DNA of 9,152 bases from Gammaproteobacteria bacterium (GTDB lineage: Bacteria > Pseudomonadota > Gammaproteobacteria > Pseudomonadales > Pseudomonadaceae), in NCBI GenBank assembly GCA_012513235.1, contig JAAZCO010000034.1, positions 1 through 9,152 of the forward strand, given 5' to 3'. The translations under genes and the position numbers were made by a program. The notes below the pieces were generated by a model. It saw nothing but the letters and a program-made list of their open reading frames with translations. It was not told where the DNA came from and made no database searches. Positions 1 to 7,481 of the stretch are shown one piece after another; position 1 is the stretch's first letter; the number at the start of each line of letters is the position of its first letter.

Positions 1-281
1 TAGGACTGAAACAAAATCCCGTAATCTCGCGCCTGTGGTGGCAACATAGAAATGTCACGCTTGCCACTGAAAATAGAGCCTTCATCCTGCGACTCCAACC
101 CCGCAACACAGCGCAACAAGGTTGTTTTTCCACAACCAGACGGGCCAAGCAAGCAGACAAACTCACCTTTGTTGATTTCCAGAGAAATCTGATCTAGGGC
201 TACATGTTGATTGAATTTTTTATGTAGATTTTGTATGGCAAGATGCGAGTCCGCAAACCCTGAAGATATTGAAATAGTCAT
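1..281 (-). CDS. ABC transporter ATP-binding protein, 5' part only (possibly 2-aminoethylphosphonate uptake, PhnT-like)
   Basis: Cytoplasmic ATPase subunit that would power a binding-protein-dependent importer. The first 93 residues are visible and the rest lies beyond the left edge. A Walker A motif GPSGCGKTT is at residues 46-54, and the Q-loop glutamine is Q92 in the context RDYGILFQS; the cut codon begins TA, so a tyrosine is likely next. The stretch PPQARDYGILFQS resembles ATPases of the putrescine/iron/phosphonate importer group, and most closely, from memory, the PhnT-type 2-aminoethylphosphonate ATPases. That substrate is a guess, because Walker B, the signature motif and the C-terminal domain are not visible. 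I chose the ATG at 281-279 because the core domain begins about 14 residues later; no strong ribosome binding site precedes it. The gene is divergent from azurin. ABC ATPase identity is very safe, substrate is not. Confidence 0.9.
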   Translation of the reverse strand, partial: MTISISSGFADSHLAIQNLHKKFNQHVALDQISLEINKGEFVCLLGPSGCGKTTLLRCVAGLESQDEGSIFSGKRDISMLPPQARDYGILFQS

Positions 282-630
282 GGACGCTTATAAGAACCTT
301 TCTGATTCAATCGATAGGTTTCAATACAAGGTCACATTGTGAACATCTCATGAAGGTAAAATGACAGTATCAAGACACTAAAACACTCTGTTCAACTTCG
401 TCAGCTAGGCCACAGGCAAGTCAATCTCATACTTTAATTACGCTAAGTTAGCACCGGCAGATTATCCAGGAAGTGAATGCCTTAACTAGGCAGTTGAGTA
501 TCGATGAAACTGTGGGAAGTCCACTATTACTTTCAAGATATTTACAGTATGTTACAGTGCTGTAGTGCTCTTCTAACATTTGCTAGAGTGCATACACTTA
601 AAAACCCATTGAAAGAGGCAAGGAATTATT
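282..630. other. Divergent intergenic region between the ABC ATPase gene and azurin
   Basis: No credible gene is seen in these 349 bases. It must hold promoters for both flanking genes. Visible elements are a small palindrome TCACA-T-TGTGA at 332-342, nearer the ABC gene; two TTACAGT-like direct repeats 10 bp apart at 542-559; a quasi-palindrome TACAG-TG-CTGTA at 553-564; and candidate azurin promoters at 551-601. I found no good TTGAT-N4-ATCAA (FNR/ANR) box. The closest string, TTGAGTATCGATGAA near 495-509, does not fit the spacing. A Shine-Dalgarno AAGGAA lies just before the azurin ATG. Confidence 0.6.
551..601 (+). promoter_or_regulatory. Candidate azurin promoters (sigmaS-like -10 at 591-601; weak sigma70 alternative)
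   Basis: The string CATACACTTAA at 591-601 matches the sigmaS extended -10 consensus KCTAYRCTTAA at 9 of 11 positions. It would start transcription about 25 nt before the azurin ATG. An alternative sigma70 pair is GTTACA (551-556), a 17-nt spacer and TAACAT (574-579), each 4 of 6 to consensus. Azurin of Pseudomonas aeruginosa is reported to depend partly on RpoS, which favours the first. Both assignments are by eye and unproven. Confidence 0.4.
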
Positions 631-1080
631 ATGATCCGTAAACTAGCTGTAGCAACAGTACTAACTGCTTTGGCTGTGCCTGCATTTGCCGATGATTGTG
701 CAGCCACAATCGAAGGTACAGACCAAATGACTTTTAACCTTTCCGAAATTGACGTAAAGAAAAGCTGTGAGAAATTCACGCTAACCCTAAAGCACGTTGG
801 CCAGTTACCAGCCGCTGTAATGGGTCATAACTGGGTTCTGGCTAAATCTGATGAATACCAGACCGTAGCACAAGAAGGCATGGCTCTAGGTTTAGATAAA
901 AACTACGTAAACGATGCTGATGAGCGTGTGATTGCACACACTTCAGTTGTTGGCGGTGGTGAAGAAACCAGCGTAACTTTTGATGTGAGCAAGCTACAAG
1001 AAGGCCAGGCTTACACCTACTTCTGCTCGTTCCCAGGTCACTTTGCACTGATGAATGGTTCACTTAAATTAGTGGACTAA
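631..1080 (+). CDS. azu: Azurin precursor, periplasmic blue copper protein
   Basis: Type 1 copper electron carrier of the periplasm. In pseudomonads it exchanges electrons with c-type cytochromes, nitrite reductase and peroxidase. The 149-residue precursor has a Sec signal peptide (MIRK, a hydrophobic stretch, then a cut after AFA at residue 20), giving a 129-residue mature protein, the usual azurin size. All expected residues are present: copper ligands G65, H66, C132, H137 and M141 (mature 45, 46, 112, 117 and 121), the disulfide pair C23/C46 (mature 3/26), and the buried tryptophan W68 (mature 48). The motifs VMGHNWVL and FCSFPGH are diagnostic. The ATG at 631 follows AAGGAATTATT, a good ribosome binding site. 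The gene appears monocistronic, with an intrinsic terminator 50 bp downstream. No neighbour in the window is an obvious redox partner. Confidence 0.98.
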   Translation: MIRKLAVATVLTALAVPAFADDCAATIEGTDQMTFNLSEIDVKKSCEKFTLTLKHVGQLPAAVMGHNWVLAKSDEYQTVAQEGMALGLDKNYVNDADERVIAHTSVVGGGEETSVTFDVSKLQEGQAYTYFCSFPGHFALMNGSLKLVD

Positions 1081-1130
1081 GCGTTATACAACAACACTGG
1101 TAACCCATAGGGAACTGGCGTTGATTTAAG

Positions 1131-1158
1131 AAAACCCCGGGCTTTGCTCGGGGTTTTT
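1131..1158 (+). terminator. Rho-independent terminator after azurin
   Basis: AAAACCCC followed by GGGCTTTGCTC and GGGGTTTTT forms a hairpin whose CCCCGGGC/GCTCGGGG arms close a TTT loop, with one G-T pair. It is flanked by an A-run before and a T-run after. This is a classic intrinsic terminator for the azurin transcript, and its A-tract/T-tract symmetry could let it work on the minus strand too. Confidence 0.93.
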
Positions 1159-1352
1159 ATTTGCGTACATTTTATCACCAACACTCGCGCACCCTACTAG
1201 CGCACACAGACAACCCTCTTCCACTGCAAAATCTACGCTTGCACCAATAGCCTTCTGCATAACCTACCTGCGATACAACTTGATCCCAGCAGATATATGC
1301 CAACGCCTAGCGTCTGCGCTACAGTAGTGACTCATTTATCATCTCGTAAACC

Positions 1353-1357
1353 GGAGG
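1353..1357 (+). promoter_or_regulatory. Ribosome binding site that fixes the gabD start
   Basis: GGAGG lies 5 nt before the ATG at 1363. It supports that start over an in-frame ATG at 1297, which has no comparable site and would add 22 residues with no counterpart in GabD proteins. Confidence 0.85.
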
Positions 1358-1362
1358 CCCGT

Positions 1363-2811
1363 ATGCTTTTAAGCGACCCTACTCTCTTACGCCAACAGGC
1401 ATGTATTGGCGGACATTGGTGCGCGGCGGATTCTACGCAAAGTATCGCTGTACACAATCCTGCCAATGGCGAGCTCTTAGGCTCGGTGCCAAACATGGGT
1501 ACGACCGAAACCCAGCGTGCGATTAGCGCAGCGCATGCAGCCCTATCCGCATGGCGCAGTCAAACGGCTGCACAACGCGGAAAAATCCTACGGCGCTGGT
1601 TTGAGTTGATGCTAGAAAACCAAGAGGATTTAGCCTTATTGATGACCCTTGAGCAAGGCAAACCCTTAGCTGAAGCTCGCGGCGAAATCACCTATGCAGC
1701 CTCATTTATCGAATGGTTCGCCGAAGAAGGTAAACGCGCCTACGGCGATACCATTCCCAGCCCACTCAACAGTTCGCGCTTAATGGTAATCAAACAACCC
1801 ATTGGCGTCTGCGCGGCGATTACCCCCTGGAATTTCCCTGCCGCCATGATTACGCGTAAGGCCGGTGCTGCTTTGGCAGCCGGTTGCACCATGGTGATTA
1901 AACCCGCATCTGCCACACCCTTTAGCGCCTTAGCTTTAATGGTATTGGCGCAACGAGCCGGTATTCCTGATGGTGTGTTATCCGTCGTCACCGGTAGCGC
2001 CAGCGCGATTGGGGGTGAGCTAAGTAGCAATCCTCTGGTACGTAAGCTGTCGTTTACCGGCTCCACTGATGTGGGGCGCACTCTGCTCAAGCAATGTGCA
2101 CAAGACATTAAAAAAGTATCGTTAGAGCTGGGTGGCAATGCACCCTTTATTGTCTTTGCCGATGCGGATCTTGAAGCAGCGGTTAGCGGAGCTATCGCGG
2201 CAAAGTTTCGTAACGCAGGACAAACCTGTGTTTGCGTCAATCGCTTTTACATTCATGACTCTGTTTACGCTGAGTTTGCCCAGCGTTTAAGCACAGCTGT
2301 AGAGCAATTAAACATCGGGGATGGTCGCGAGGACGGCGTCAGTATTGGACCATTAATTGACCAAAGCGCTGTGGATAAAGCCCAAGCGCATATTGCTGAT
2401 GCCGTGCACTTAGGTGCCAAGCTCGTTTGTGGCGGTGAAGTATTGAAAGGGACGTTTTTACAGCCAACGGTACTCACAGATGTGCCCCACAACGCTTTGC
2501 TCGCACGTGAAGAAACCTTTGGCCCGGTGGCGGCATTGATGCGTTTTAGCGATGAGCAAGAAGCCATTCAATTAGCCAATGATACTGAGTTTGGTTTGGC
2601 CGCTTATTTTTATAGCCGTGATATTGGCAGATGCTTTCGTGTATCTGAAGCCTTGGAATATGGCATGGTGGGTGTCAATACTGGCGCAATATCCAATGAA
2701 GTCGCACCCTTTGGCGGAGTCAAAGCATCAGGACTAGGGCGTGAAGGCTCTAAATATGGGCTGGATGAATATTTAGAAGTGAAATACATCAATTTCGGCG
2801 GGATTAGCTGA
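1363..2811 (+). CDS. gabD: Succinate-semialdehyde dehydrogenase, NADP-type (GabD family)
   Basis: Cytoplasmic aldehyde dehydrogenase oxidising succinate semialdehyde to succinate, the last step of GABA breakdown. Close relatives also oxidise glutarate semialdehyde in lysine/5-aminovalerate catabolism. From the chosen start it is 482 residues, the same length as E. coli GabD, and it lines up with that protein over its whole length from the N-terminal LRQQACIGG to the C-terminal GLDEYLEVKYI. Visible active-site parts are N157 in ITPWNFPAA, K180 in the coenzyme-binding KPAS, general base E255 in LELGGN, and nucleophile C289 in GQTCVC. C291, two residues on, matches the paired cysteines seen in this family. 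No gabT/davT aminotransferase is adjacent, so the physiological substrate cannot be settled here. I saw no convincing promoter in the roughly 200 bp between the azurin terminator and this gene. Confidence 0.96.
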   Translation: MLLSDPTLLRQQACIGGHWCAADSTQSIAVHNPANGELLGSVPNMGTTETQRAISAAHAALSAWRSQTAAQRGKILRRWFELMLENQEDLALLMTLEQGKPLAEARGEITYAASFIEWFAEEGKRAYGDTIPSPLNSSRLMVIKQPIGVCAAITPWNFPAAMITRKAGAALAAGCTMVIKPASATPFSALALMVLAQRAGIPDGVLSVVTGSASAIGGELSSNPLVRKLSFTGSTDVGRTLLKQCAQDIKKVSLELGGNAPFIVFADADLEAAVSGAIAAKFRNAGQTCVCVNRFYIHDSVYAEFAQRLSTAVEQLNIGDGREDGVSIGPLIDQSAVDKAQAHIADAVHLGAKLVCGGEVLKGTFLQPTVLTDVPHNALLAREETFGPVAALMRFSDEQEAIQLANDTEFGLAAYFYSRDIGRCFRVSEALEYGMVGVNTGAISNEVAPFGGVKASGLGREGSKYGLDEYLEVKYINFGGIS

Positions 2812-2822
2812 GTTATATCAGC

Positions 2823-2882
2823 TAAGTTAAAGAACAGTTTGAGCAGATCAATCATCTGCTCAAACTGCTACGGCCTAACTTA
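2823..2882. terminator. Hairpin between convergent gabD and yqhD, probable two-way terminator
   Basis: CAGTTTGAGCAGAT (2835-2848) and ATCTGCTCAAACTG (2854-2867) form a perfect 14-bp stem with a 5-nt loop. A second pair, TAAGTTA (2823-2829) and TAACTTA (2876-2882), nests outside it and reaches into the yqhD stop codon. On the minus strand the hairpin is followed by TTCTTTAACTT, a modest T-rich tail. On the plus strand there is no T-run. It most likely ends yqhD transcription and may also block read-through from gabD. Confidence 0.7.
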
Positions 2883-4037
2883 AAGGCTCATGTGCAATAC
2901 AGTACGGCACTGCTCAGGAGTCACATCTTGGTGCTCACCCAACTGCACCATGCCATGGGCCTGCAATTGCGCCAGCACGGGCTCAATGCATTCAGCACCC
3001 AACTGATAGTCACTTAAGCGTGTGCGCACACCCACTGCTTCAAAAAATTCACGGGTTTTCGCAATAGCCGCATCAATTCGCTGCTCATCGTCACCTGTAG
3101 TGATATTCCAGACACGTTCAGCATATTGCAGTAACTTGGCATGCTTTTCTTTGCGACGCAATTGCAGCATATTTGGCAAAATAATCGCCAACGTCTGTGC
3201 ATGGTCTAAACCGTATTGCGCGGTCAACTCATGACCCAATAAGTGGGTCGACCAATCTTGCGGTACACCAGCGCCAATTAATCCGTTCAGCGCTAATGTA
3301 GCAGTCCACATCAGGTTCGCGCGCACGTCATAGTTGTCAGTGTCCTGCACTGTTTGCTCGCCAATCTCAATCAAAGTCTGTAGCAAACCTTCCGCAAAGC
3401 GATCTTGCACTAAGGCATTCACTGGATAGGTTAAATACTGCTCCATAACATGCACATAAGCATCCACTACACCGTTGGCGACTTGGCGCGCAGGTAAAGT
3501 GTAGGTTTTAGTTGGATCAAGAATCGAAAACTGCGGGAAAACCAGATTGCTATGGAACGGCAGCTTGGTTTTTGTGGCTAGACGCGTCACAACGCCACCG
3601 TTATTCATTTCCGAACCTGTGGCTGGCAAAGTGAGGACGGTCCCCATAGGTAAGGCTTGCTTTATATTAGTGCCACCTTGTTGCAAGATGCTCCAAGTAT
3701 CGCCTTCAAATAATGCCGCCGCCGCAATAAACTTGGTGCCATCAATCACCGAGCCACCACCGACTGCCAGCAAGAAATCAATCTTATCGGCACGCACAAT
3801 ATCCACAGCTTTACTCAAGGTCTCATAGCTGGGATTGGGCTCAATACCCGCAAACATCTGCACATGCCGTGCACCCAATGCACTTTTCACTTCAGCTAAG
3901 GTGCCATTACGCTCAGCACTGCCACCGCCATACAACACCATAACGCGCGCATCTGCAGCAATATGCTCAGCAAGCTCAGCAATCCGGCCCTCACCAAAAA
4001 TAATTTGGGTGGGGTTATACACATTAAACTTTTGCAT
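2880..4037 (-). CDS. yqhD: YqhD-type iron/zinc-containing alcohol dehydrogenase (NAD(P)H aldehyde reductase)
   Basis: Cytoplasmic group III metal-dependent alcohol dehydrogenase. E. coli YqhD uses NADPH to reduce short aldehydes, including those from lipid peroxidation, and glyoxals. The protein is 385 residues from the chosen start (E. coli about 387) and is similar along its full length. The coenzyme-binding loops are YGGGS (36-40) and AVGGGSVIDGTK (91-102). The metal ligands line up as D192 and H196 (in VDAYVHVMEQ), H265 (DWSTHLLGHE) and H279 (GLDHAQT). An in-frame ATG 13 codons upstream (4076) is less likely: the chosen ATG at 4037 has GGAG 8 nt before it and starts where the family starts. 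E. coli yqhD is controlled by the AraC-type YqhC; no such gene is adjacent here, but a TetR-type palindrome lies about 150 bp upstream. Confidence 0.95.
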   Translation of the reverse strand: MQKFNVYNPTQIIFGEGRIAELAEHIAADARVMVLYGGGSAERNGTLAEVKSALGARHVQMFAGIEPNPSYETLSKAVDIVRADKIDFLLAVGGGSVIDGTKFIAAAALFEGDTWSILQQGGTNIKQALPMGTVLTLPATGSEMNNGGVVTRLATKTKLPFHSNLVFPQFSILDPTKTYTLPARQVANGVVDAYVHVMEQYLTYPVNALVQDRFAEGLLQTLIEIGEQTVQDTDNYDVRANLMWTATLALNGLIGAGVPQDWSTHLLGHELTAQYGLDHAQTLAIILPNMLQLRRKEKHAKLLQYAERVWNITTGDDEQRIDAAIAKTREFFEAVGVRTRLSDYQLGAECIEPVLAQLQAHGMVQLGEHQDVTPEQCRTVLHMSL

Positions 4038-4183
4038 TAGCAGTACTCCGATTGATATGGCCTTACCTTGCCACACTCATCACCCAAGGAAAACAGCACT
4101 TAAGAGCCTATTGTGTCCTGCGGCACCCATCACATTAAATTCTTACGGCAACTAAAACACTCTACTAACTACTGCATATTATT

Positions 4184-4197
4184 TGACCAATCAGTCA
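4184..4197. promoter_or_regulatory. TetR-type palindromic operator candidate between yqhD and the hydrolase lipoprotein gene
   Basis: TGACCAATCAGTCA reads as TGAC-CA-AT-CA-GTCA: symmetric except for the two inner CA steps, and similar to operators of many TetR/AcrR-family repressors (TGACYRRTYRGTCA-like, from memory). It overlaps TTGACC at 4183-4188, a possible -35 for plus-strand transcription. On the minus strand it lies just upstream of TAATAT, a possible -10 for yqhD. No TetR gene is in the window, so the regulator is unknown. No convincing complete promoter was found for either gene in the rest of this 289-bp gap. Confidence 0.4.
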
Positions 4198-4326
4198 GCA
4201 TAAAATTATGTAACACCCCATAGCCTTAGCGCGCGATAACCTTCAGACTATCCTAGCGCCTCGCCGCCCTTCACCGCCTGCGAGCGCCTGAATCTTTACG
4301 TACCTCCCCACTGCATAGGCTACAAC

Positions 4327-6258
4327 GTGTTGAATTTCCCCGCTTGGCGCACCACTGCTCTGATTATGTTTAGCTGTATTTTACTGAGCGGTTGCGCTGG
4401 GGTAAAAAGTGTTTCGGTCAGCACCAATGATTATATGTCACAACGCCGTGGTGATATTTTAACCACGGGTGAAATGAGCTCAGCCGTCGGTGTAGCTTTA
4501 CAAGTGGTGGGCGTGAATGAAAAACAATGCCGTAACGCACCACAAGAATGCCGCATAAGCCTTGCCGAAAATATTGGCTTGGATAATGAGCAACGCGTTT
4601 CTGCTTTAGCTGAGTTGTGGCTGCAAGAAGCCTTAGCGATGGATCAGAAAGTCAATGAAGGCATTCTCGCCGCTGATGTGCTCAATGCTTACTTAGAAAG
4701 CGCACGTTATGCCTATGCATATTTGTTTTTTACCGAACGCTCCCCCAGCCAACGTGCGCTGGAAGATCGCCAAACCCAAGTCCGCGACTACTACAACTTT
4801 GCCGTACAACAAATGGTAAGCCGCACCTTTAATCATCACCATCAACACTTACTTGACAGCATTGATGAGCACGGACGTTTTAGCGTGACTTCAAAATACT
4901 GGCAAATTAGCGGCCAACTCAATGAAGTACGTTTAGCTGAGGGCCAGCAAATTCCAGAAAAACTGATTCCCGCCTCATCACTCACCTTTAAAGGACTGCG
5001 CAACCAGTACCGTCGTGATGGCATTGGCGCTGAGTTAGTAGCAGTCACGGCTAAGCGCGTGGTCAATAAAAACAGCAGTGAAGATGCTTTTAGTGAAACG
5101 CCTTTCCCAGCAGTGACGGCTATTTTGCGTTTCCCAGGCGACACTCTAACCGAGATCCTGACAACACAAACCGTAGAATTACTGGGTTTTGACCCGTATC
5201 GCCGTGACAGTGTCCGCCTAGCTGGCACTCAAGTACCCTTAGCCGCTAATTTCACTTCCGGTTATGGCCTATGGTTAGCGCGCTCGGGTTTTGCCCGTCA
5301 GTCGCTGCTAACACTGGTTGGGCGCGGTGAGGTTTTAGAAAAACCCCGAGTATATTTAATGCAGCCCTACGATCCGAACCGTCGGGTGATTATTATGCTG
5401 CACGGTTTAGCAAGCAGCCCCGAAGCATGGATTAACGTGGCCAATGAAGTGCTTGGCGATGAAACGCTGCGTAAAAATTATCAAGTCTGGCAGGTGTATT
5501 ACCCCACCAATGCGCCACTAGCCTTTAACCAACATGCAATTCGCAAAGCCATTCAAGATACTTTGCATGCCTTTGATACTGAGGGTAAAAATCGCGCTTC
5601 TCAAGATGTGGTATTAATTGGCCACAGCATGGGCGGGGTTTTGGCGCGTTTATTGGTGTCTGACTCGGGTGATAATTTTTGGGATCCGATGGTCAAGCTC
5701 TATAAACTCGAAGGTGAGCGCAAGGAAAAAGCACGTAAAAAACTCAAAAACTATGTGTGGTTTAAGCCCATGCCCCAAGCCAGCCGTGCCGTGTTTATTG
5801 CCTCTCCACACCGCGGCACTCCTTTTGCCGAAAATCGCTTTTCGCGTTGGGCCGCAGGGGTGATTAAATTACCCGTCTCGATGCTCGGACGTATTAGCGA
5901 GATTGCACAATTGCTAGTTGACCCCAGCTCCGCCAGTGGTGCACCGCTCACACGCCCACTCAATAGTATTTCCAACCTCAGCGACCAAGATCCCTTTGTG
6001 CGCTTAGCTGCAAATTTACCCATCTCAGATAAAGTGCCTTACCATTCAATTATCGGTAACGACACACCCGACCTGAATCTGGCACAGTCCAGTGACGGCG
6101 TAGTGCCTTATAAAAGCTCACACTTGGCTGGCGCGCAATCAGAAAAAGTGATTCGCTCATGGCACAGTGTGCAGGAAACCCCTGAGGCCATTGTTGAAGT
6201 GCGTCGTATTTTGCACACCCACTTACAAGGTACTAACGGTATTTCTTATGTCGACTAA
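4327..6258 (+). CDS. Lipoprotein with C-terminal alpha/beta-hydrolase (esterase/lipase-like) domain
   Basis: Predicted lipid-anchored envelope serine hydrolase of 643 residues; substrate unknown. The N-terminus has R8, a hydrophobic stretch and the lipobox LSGC, with lipidation at C23. The residue after the cysteine is alanine, not aspartate, so outer-membrane sorting is likely. Residues 24 to about 340 form a region I do not recognise, rich in polar residues and containing NHHHQH. The hydrolase domain follows: oxyanion loop MLHGLASS (H359-G360), nucleophile elbow GHSMGG with S434, a SPHRGTPFA segment (493-501) typical of PGAP1/lipase-like hydrolases, acid D590 in SSDGVVPY, and H613 in SWHSVQ. 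The triad S434/D590/H613 is therefore complete. The start is GTG at 4327; TTG at 4330 is equally possible, and no strong ribosome binding site is seen. A start at M14 would remove the signal's positive charge. The last 11 bp overlap the next gene, implying coupled expression. Confidence 0.88.
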   Translation: MLNFPAWRTTALIMFSCILLSGCAGVKSVSVSTNDYMSQRRGDILTTGEMSSAVGVALQVVGVNEKQCRNAPQECRISLAENIGLDNEQRVSALAELWLQEALAMDQKVNEGILAADVLNAYLESARYAYAYLFFTERSPSQRALEDRQTQVRDYYNFAVQQMVSRTFNHHHQHLLDSIDEHGRFSVTSKYWQISGQLNEVRLAEGQQIPEKLIPASSLTFKGLRNQYRRDGIGAELVAVTAKRVVNKNSSEDAFSETPFPAVTAILRFPGDTLTEILTTQTVELLGFDPYRRDSVRLAGTQVPLAANFTSGYGLWLARSGFARQSLLTLVGRGEVLEKPRVYLMQPYDPNRRVIIMLHGLASSPEAWINVANEVLGDETLRKNYQVWQVYYPTNAPLAFNQHAIRKAIQDTLHAFDTEGKNRASQDVVLIGHSMGGVLARLLVSDSGDNFWDPMVKLYKLEGERKEKARKKLKNYVWFKPMPQASRAVFIASPHRGTPFAENRFSRWAAGVIKLPVSMLGRISEIAQLLVDPSSASGAPLTRPLNSISNLSDQDPFVRLAANLPISDKVPYHSIIGNDTPDLNLAQSSDGVVPYKSSHLAGAQSEKVIRSWHSVQETPEAIVEVRRILHTHLQGTNGISYVD

Positions 6259-7258
6259 TGCACAGAGCGCCTTAATGATTGGCCTTAACCTTCTACTGTC
6301 TGTGTTGATCAGCCTTGGTGCCGTATGGGGTGCTTTAGCGCTGTATTATCAACTACCTCTAAGTATGCCGTGGTTGGCTCTAGGTTTAGCGCTGTGGGCT
6401 GGTTTAGCGATATTTGCACTAGTCCACCTATGGCGTAAAAGCCTGCTCCAAGGGGGTTTGATCTATCTAGCTCTGCATGCAGTGTTATTGGTGTGGTGGA
6501 ACAGTTTAACACCATCAAATCAGCATGTTTGGGAGGCGGATGTCGCACAGATGACCTCAGGTCAGGTTGAGGGGGATCAGGTCACCCTGTTTAATGTGCG
6601 CAACTTTGATTGGCATTCCGAGACGGATTACACCCCGCATTGGGAAACCCGCCAATATGATCTAAGCAAGCTCAAGTCCGTGGATATGCTGACCTCGCAT
6701 TGGGGGATGGATGCCATTGCGCACGTTCTCGTCTCATTCGGCTTTGATGACCACCAATTCGTTACTTTTTCCGTAGAAATCCGCAAAAAACAAGGTCAAG
6801 AGTTTGATGAAATTGCCGGCTTTTTTAAACACTATGAGCTGAGCATTCTCGCTACCGACGAGCGTGATGCCGTTGCTGTGCGTCCAAATATACGCGGTGA
6901 AGATACCTTTTTGTATCGCATCGATATGCCCGAACACATTCGCCGCCAGTTGTTTTTATCTTATATCGAACAGGCCAATCAGCTGATTGATGAGCCACGC
7001 TTTTACAATACCGTTACGGTCAATTGCACCACTCTAGTGTTTGGTATGATGCAGCATATCAGTGGCGGTTTACCGCTTGATTCACGCCTCTTGTTAACTG
7101 GGTATCTGCCCAGCTATATCGACGAGCTCGATGGCTTAACTCAGGGCTTTGATTTAGCGCAATTACGCAGCGCCGGACGTATTACTGAACGCTCAAAGCA
7201 AGCCAGAAACAGTGAAAATTACTCAAAAATCATTCGCCAAGGCGTGCCAGGCTGGTAA
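6248..7258 (+). CDS. Membrane protein with Lnb N-terminal periplasmic (DUF4105) domain
   Basis: 336 residues with three hydrophobic helices near the N-terminus (about 9-33, 40-61 and 67-85), then a soluble domain that I place outside the inner membrane. The domain matches the DUF4105 pattern as I know it: VRNFDWHSETDYTPHWETR (117-135), IAHVLVSFGF with H159 (157-166), RGEDTFLYR (216-224) and PRFYNTVTVNCTTLVF with C260 (250-265). H159 and C260 are the likely catalytic pair of a cysteine-dependent acyl-transfer or papain-like fold. The Bacteroides protein Lnb, which N-acylates lipoproteins, contains this domain, but most family members have no known function, and gammaproteobacteria usually have Lnt for that job. 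The ATG at 6248 overlaps the hydrolase stop by 11 bp. Its ribosome binding site is weak, which fits translational coupling. An alternative ATG at 6275 would clip the first helix. Confidence 0.88.
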   Translation: MSTNAQSALMIGLNLLLSVLISLGAVWGALALYYQLPLSMPWLALGLALWAGLAIFALVHLWRKSLLQGGLIYLALHAVLLVWWNSLTPSNQHVWEADVAQMTSGQVEGDQVTLFNVRNFDWHSETDYTPHWETRQYDLSKLKSVDMLTSHWGMDAIAHVLVSFGFDDHQFVTFSVEIRKKQGQEFDEIAGFFKHYELSILATDERDAVAVRPNIRGEDTFLYRIDMPEHIRRQLFLSYIEQANQLIDEPRFYNTVTVNCTTLVFGMMQHISGGLPLDSRLLLTGYLPSYIDELDGLTQGFDLAQLRSAGRITERSKQARNSENYSKIIRQGVPGW

Positions 7259-7429
7259 GCACAAAATTACAAAGTGGTAAAAAATGACCATTTACGAGCA
7301 ATTTTCAGCTTTATTTAGCTAGCTAAGTATATTTTATAGCTGATTTTGCACGAAAAAAGTTCAATTTATCGAAAAAACAAAAATAATTTAAATATTTTTT
7401 CAGCGGTTTTTTCACACTTTTTCCAATCC

Positions 7430-7461
7430 CCGTTTCGCCAAGCTATAGCGCTGCGAAACGG
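7430..7461. repeat. Perfect 9-bp inverted repeat CCGTTTCGC / GCGAAACGG
   Basis: CCGTTTCGC at 7430-7438 and its exact reverse complement at 7453-7461 flank 14 nt that contain the 8-bp palindrome GCTATAGC (7442-7449). It lies about 70 bp upstream of the probable ectA -35. It could be a regulator-binding site, or a weak terminator for the upstream operon, since CAATTCTTGTT follows. The arm sequence recurs just downstream as CCGTTTTCGC. Confidence 0.75.
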
Positions 7462-7481
7462 CAATTCTTGTTGGTCAAAAA

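Noticed and set aside
332..342. TCACATTGTGA as a CRP/Vfr site
   Set aside because: The half-sites are in inverted order and lack the 6-bp spacing of TGTGA-N6-TCACA, so it is only a small palindrome.
495..509. TTGAGTATCGATGAA as an ANR/FNR box for azurin
   Set aside because: The right half does not match ATCAA at the required 4-nt spacing.
1297..1362. A 22-residue N-terminal extension of GabD from the upstream ATG
   Set aside because: It has no ribosome binding site and no counterpart in GabD proteins; the ATG at 1363 has GGAGG 5 nt upstream and gives the family length of 482.
1740..2567. Long minus-strand open frames inside gabD
   Set aside because: They are antisense shadows of a well-conserved gene, with no family resemblance and no ribosome binding site.
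4842..5228. Minus-strand open frame inside the hydrolase lipoprotein gene
   Set aside because: It is an antisense shadow with arginine/serine-rich composition and no recognisable motif.
7315..7326. TTAGCTAGCTAA palindrome as terminator of the DUF4105 gene
   Set aside because: It has no loop or T-run and is AT-rich; at most a protein-binding palindrome, possibly chance.
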